Source: Streptomyces rubellomurinus (GTDB lineage: Bacteria > Actinomycetota > Actinomycetes > Streptomycetales > Streptomycetaceae). From it: a stretch of DNA of 64,000 nt. Positions 62,349 to 64,000 of this stretch are shown here, piece by piece. A program made the translations under genes and the position numbers. The DNA is taken from the NCBI RefSeq assembly GCF_000961885.1, contig NZ_JZKH01000016.1:46498-110497 (forward strand). The letters are read 5' to 3'. The notes beneath the pieces are model-generated. The model saw only the letters and a program-made list of their open reading frames with translations. It did not search any database and had not been told where the DNA came from. Positions within the stretch are counted from its first letter, which is position 1. Each line of letters opens with the position of its first letter.

Positions 62349-63965
62349 TCAGGAGATCGGTCGGGAACGGATCATCGGCTCGCTCTTGCCGAGGTCGACG
62401 GGCCGGGCCGCGGCGCCCGGATCGGTGGCCGGGACGACCGGCGGGCGGTCCGGGCGGGGCGGCACCGCGGCGGCGGCCTCGGTGCGGGTGTCCCGGTGCG
62501 GCAGCAGGGCGATCACCGCGTCCCGCAGCTGGGCCGGCGCCTCCTCGTCGAGCGGGTCGACGGTGGCCGGAACCTGCAGCCGGACGGGCGCGGCGTTGCC
62601 GATCCGGGCGTAGCCGCGGCCGAGCGGCGCGTGCGCGGCCGGCACGATGTCCAGCGGCGCGCCGAGCGCGGCGTAGGCGTCTTCGGGGCCGGTGGGGCCG
62701 AGCAGCACCCGGGCCCGGGTGGTCGCCCGGACGGTCGGGGTGAGCCGCTCCAGCGCCTCGACGGCGTCGGCGACCACCACCGTGACCCGGGCGGCCCGGC
62801 CGTGCCGCAGCGGCAGCTCCAGCAGGTCCTGCGGGTCCGGCCGGCCCTCGGCCTGGGCCAGTTCGCTCAGCTCGGTCGGGTGGTCCAGCAGCAGCCACAG
62901 CGGCCGGGTGGCGTCCTCCGGCGGAGCGGCGCCGGCGTGCCGGGCGGCGTTCAGCGCGGTGAGCCGCCGCTCGGTCTCCTGGGCGGCCCACTGCAGCGCG
63001 GCCAGCGCGCCGTGCAGGCTGGTCTCCACGGTGTGCACGCCCGGGCGGTTCACCAGGCAGGCGTGTTCACCGGTGCCGGCGCCGTCGACCACCACCAGGT
63101 CGGCGTACGGCAGGGCCTGCAGGGCGATCGAGCGGAGCAGGCTGGAGGTGCCGTAGCCGGTCGCGCCGAGGGCCAGCAGGTGCGGCTCGGAGGAGCGCGG
63201 GCCGGTGCGCCAGACGACCGGCGGCTGCTGGACGGTCGCGCCGGCCCGGCCGACCGGGATGGTCCGGGCGCTGCCGTCCTCGTCGGTGAAGCCGAGCACG
63301 ATCTCGCCGGGGGCGGCGACGAAGCGCTGGGCGGCGATGTCGGTGGGCAGCGGGGTCAGTGCGGCGATCCGCAGCCGGTTGGACTCCTCGTCCCAGTCGA
63401 AGCGGTACTCCCGGGCCCGGCCGGCCTTGCCCTGCACGACCTGCTCGATCCGGGCCCGGGCGGCGGGCTCGGTGTCGGTGAAGTAGGCCGGGTAGCTCAG
63501 CTCCAGGCGGCTGAGCCGACCCTCGCCGTCGAACTCCCAGGAGCCGAAGGCGTTCTTGTAGTCGCCCTCGAAGTGGTAGAGCGGGTTGGCGTCCTCGGGG
63601 CCGCACAGGTACGGGGTGAGCGCCGAGTAGAGGGCGCCCAACTTGACCTCCGCGATGTCGGGCCCGGGCGGGGCAGACGGCGCCTTGGGGGCCCGGCCGG
63701 ACCAGGCGGCGGTGGCCATCAGGGCGATCAGCGCGAACAGCAGGCCGTGCGGCAGCAGGTAGATGCCGACCAGCATCGCGGCGGTGAGGAACAGCGTCGG
63801 GCCGCGGCGGTCCTTCGGGGTGGCCTGCCAGCGGCCCTTGGCCCAGTCGGCGTGGTGGCGCAGCCCGCGGCCGATCACGGTGAGCGGGGCGAACATGTCG
63901 GAGGCGTGGTCCCCGGCGGTTCGGGCGATCTCGCGGCCCTTGCTGAGATGGCGGTGCAGCGTCAT
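62349..63965 (-). CDS. FtsK/SpoIIIE-like protein with degenerate ATP site
   Basis: 538 residues. Two N-terminal helices (about 55-90) anchor it in the membrane; a central domain precedes an FtsK-like region with HLLALGATGYGTSSLLRSIALQAL, where Walker A lysine is replaced (G267-A-T-G-Y-G-T273). The Walker B-like strand reads LWLLLDHPTEL instead of hhhhDE. It should bind nucleotide weakly or not at all, so a structural or adaptor role is likely. Resembles, from memory, the S. coelicolor SCO1416-type protein near rbpA. ATG 63965 has GGAGTCAAGGA upstream. Confidence 0.75.
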   Translation of the reverse strand: MTLHRHLSKGREIARTAGDHASDMFAPLTVIGRGLRHHADWAKGRWQATPKDRRGPTLFLTAAMLVGIYLLPHGLLFALIALMATAAWSGRAPKAPSAPPGPDIAEVKLGALYSALTPYLCGPEDANPLYHFEGDYKNAFGSWEFDGEGRLSRLELSYPAYFTDTEPAARARIEQVVQGKAGRAREYRFDWDEESNRLRIAALTPLPTDIAAQRFVAAPGEIVLGFTDEDGSARTIPVGRAGATVQQPPVVWRTGPRSSEPHLLALGATGYGTSSLLRSIALQALPYADLVVVDGAGTGEHACLVNRPGVHTVETSLHGALAALQWAAQETERRLTALNAARHAGAAPPEDATRPLWLLLDHPTELSELAQAEGRPDPQDLLELPLRHGRAARVTVVVADAVEALERLTPTVRATTRARVLLGPTGPEDAYAALGAPLDIVPAAHAPLGRGYARIGNAAPVRLQVPATVDPLDEEAPAQLRDAVIALLPHRDTRTEAAAAVPPRPDRPPVVPATDPGAAARPVDLGKSEPMIRSRPIS

Positions 63966-64000
63966 TCCTTGACTCCCCGGGCGGGTGGGACGGGTGGGGG
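63962..64000 (-). CDS. C-terminal end of an upstream gene (partial)
   Basis: TGA at 63964-63962 overlaps the FtsK-like ATG (ATGA). Read in that frame, the last twelve visible codons are proline-rich (PPPVPPARGVKE). The four-base overlap and same strand suggest an upstream cotranscribed gene, most of it outside the window. Confidence 0.35.
   Translation of the reverse strand, partial: PPPVPPARGVKE

Overview
The window is very GC-rich and densely coded, with NTG starts, many four-base ATGA/GTGA overlaps and several start codons that sit 7-10 bases after a TAnnnT -10 box (leaderless mRNAs). Gene content (RbpA under a SigR-type promoter, GuaB1, SCO4226-type protein, RibM in the riboflavin operon, methylmalonyl-CoA mutase, two CNNM proteins, FxsA/Lnt) points to the chromosome of a Streptomyces/Kitasatospora-type actinomycete. 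Positions 31.6-64 kb resemble, from memory, the conserved core block around SCO1416-SCO1461 of S. coelicolor; 1-30 kb is more accessory. No rRNA, tRNA, CRISPR array, phage or intact insertion sequence was found.

Region by region. 0-6.2 kb: a partial gene, a two-domain HTH regulator divergent from a TIM-barrel 'abortive infection'-type protein with four 16-bp repeats between them, two MFS exporters, and an HxlR-peroxiredoxin fusion regulator sharing a 25-bp palindrome with one exporter. 6.2-13.3 kb: SRPBCC protein, the meaB-mutB-mutA methylmalonyl-CoA mutase operon and a secreted NlpC/P60 hydrolase. 13.3-21 kb: cupin, quinone oxidoreductase, GlxA-type AraC regulator, BlaI-M56 pair and an ABC/FtsX exporter. 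21.1-25 kb: a magnesium module: M-box riboswitch, 23-codon leader peptide, NRAMP-related transporter with a magnesium-type motif, MgtC, then a DUF1275 protein. 25-29.4 kb: PadR-ABC-FtsX operon. 29.4-42.4 kb: mixed housekeeping and stand-alone genes (Nudix, zinc-knuckle SDR, GuaB1, RluA, thiolase, beta-lactamase-fold hydrolase, HIT, PPOX, immunity-like protein). 42.5-48 kb: FMN riboswitch, ribE-ribM-ribBA-ribH, then hisE-hisG. 48-54.7 kb: two CNNM/CBS proteins, an epimerase, a TPR-AAA protein, a promoter-plus-hairpin locus that may be a small RNA, and a uridine-kinase-like gene. 54.9-64 kb: acyl-CoA dehydrogenase, a zinc-knuckle protein, an AsnC regulator, amidohydrolase, Lnt, FxsA, RbpA, and an FtsK-like protein with degenerate nucleotide-binding motifs.

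How the genes work together. Three modules are coherent on sequence alone: Mg2+ sensing and uptake (M-box, leader peptide, transporter, MgtC), flavin synthesis and uptake under one FMN riboswitch, and propionyl/methylmalonyl-CoA metabolism. The likeliest under-described elements are the redox-regulator/exporter pair at 4.0-6.2 kb, the leader peptide behind the M-box, the repeat array at 1486-1549, the hairpin RNA locus at 53.98-54.09 kb and the degenerate FtsK-like gene.
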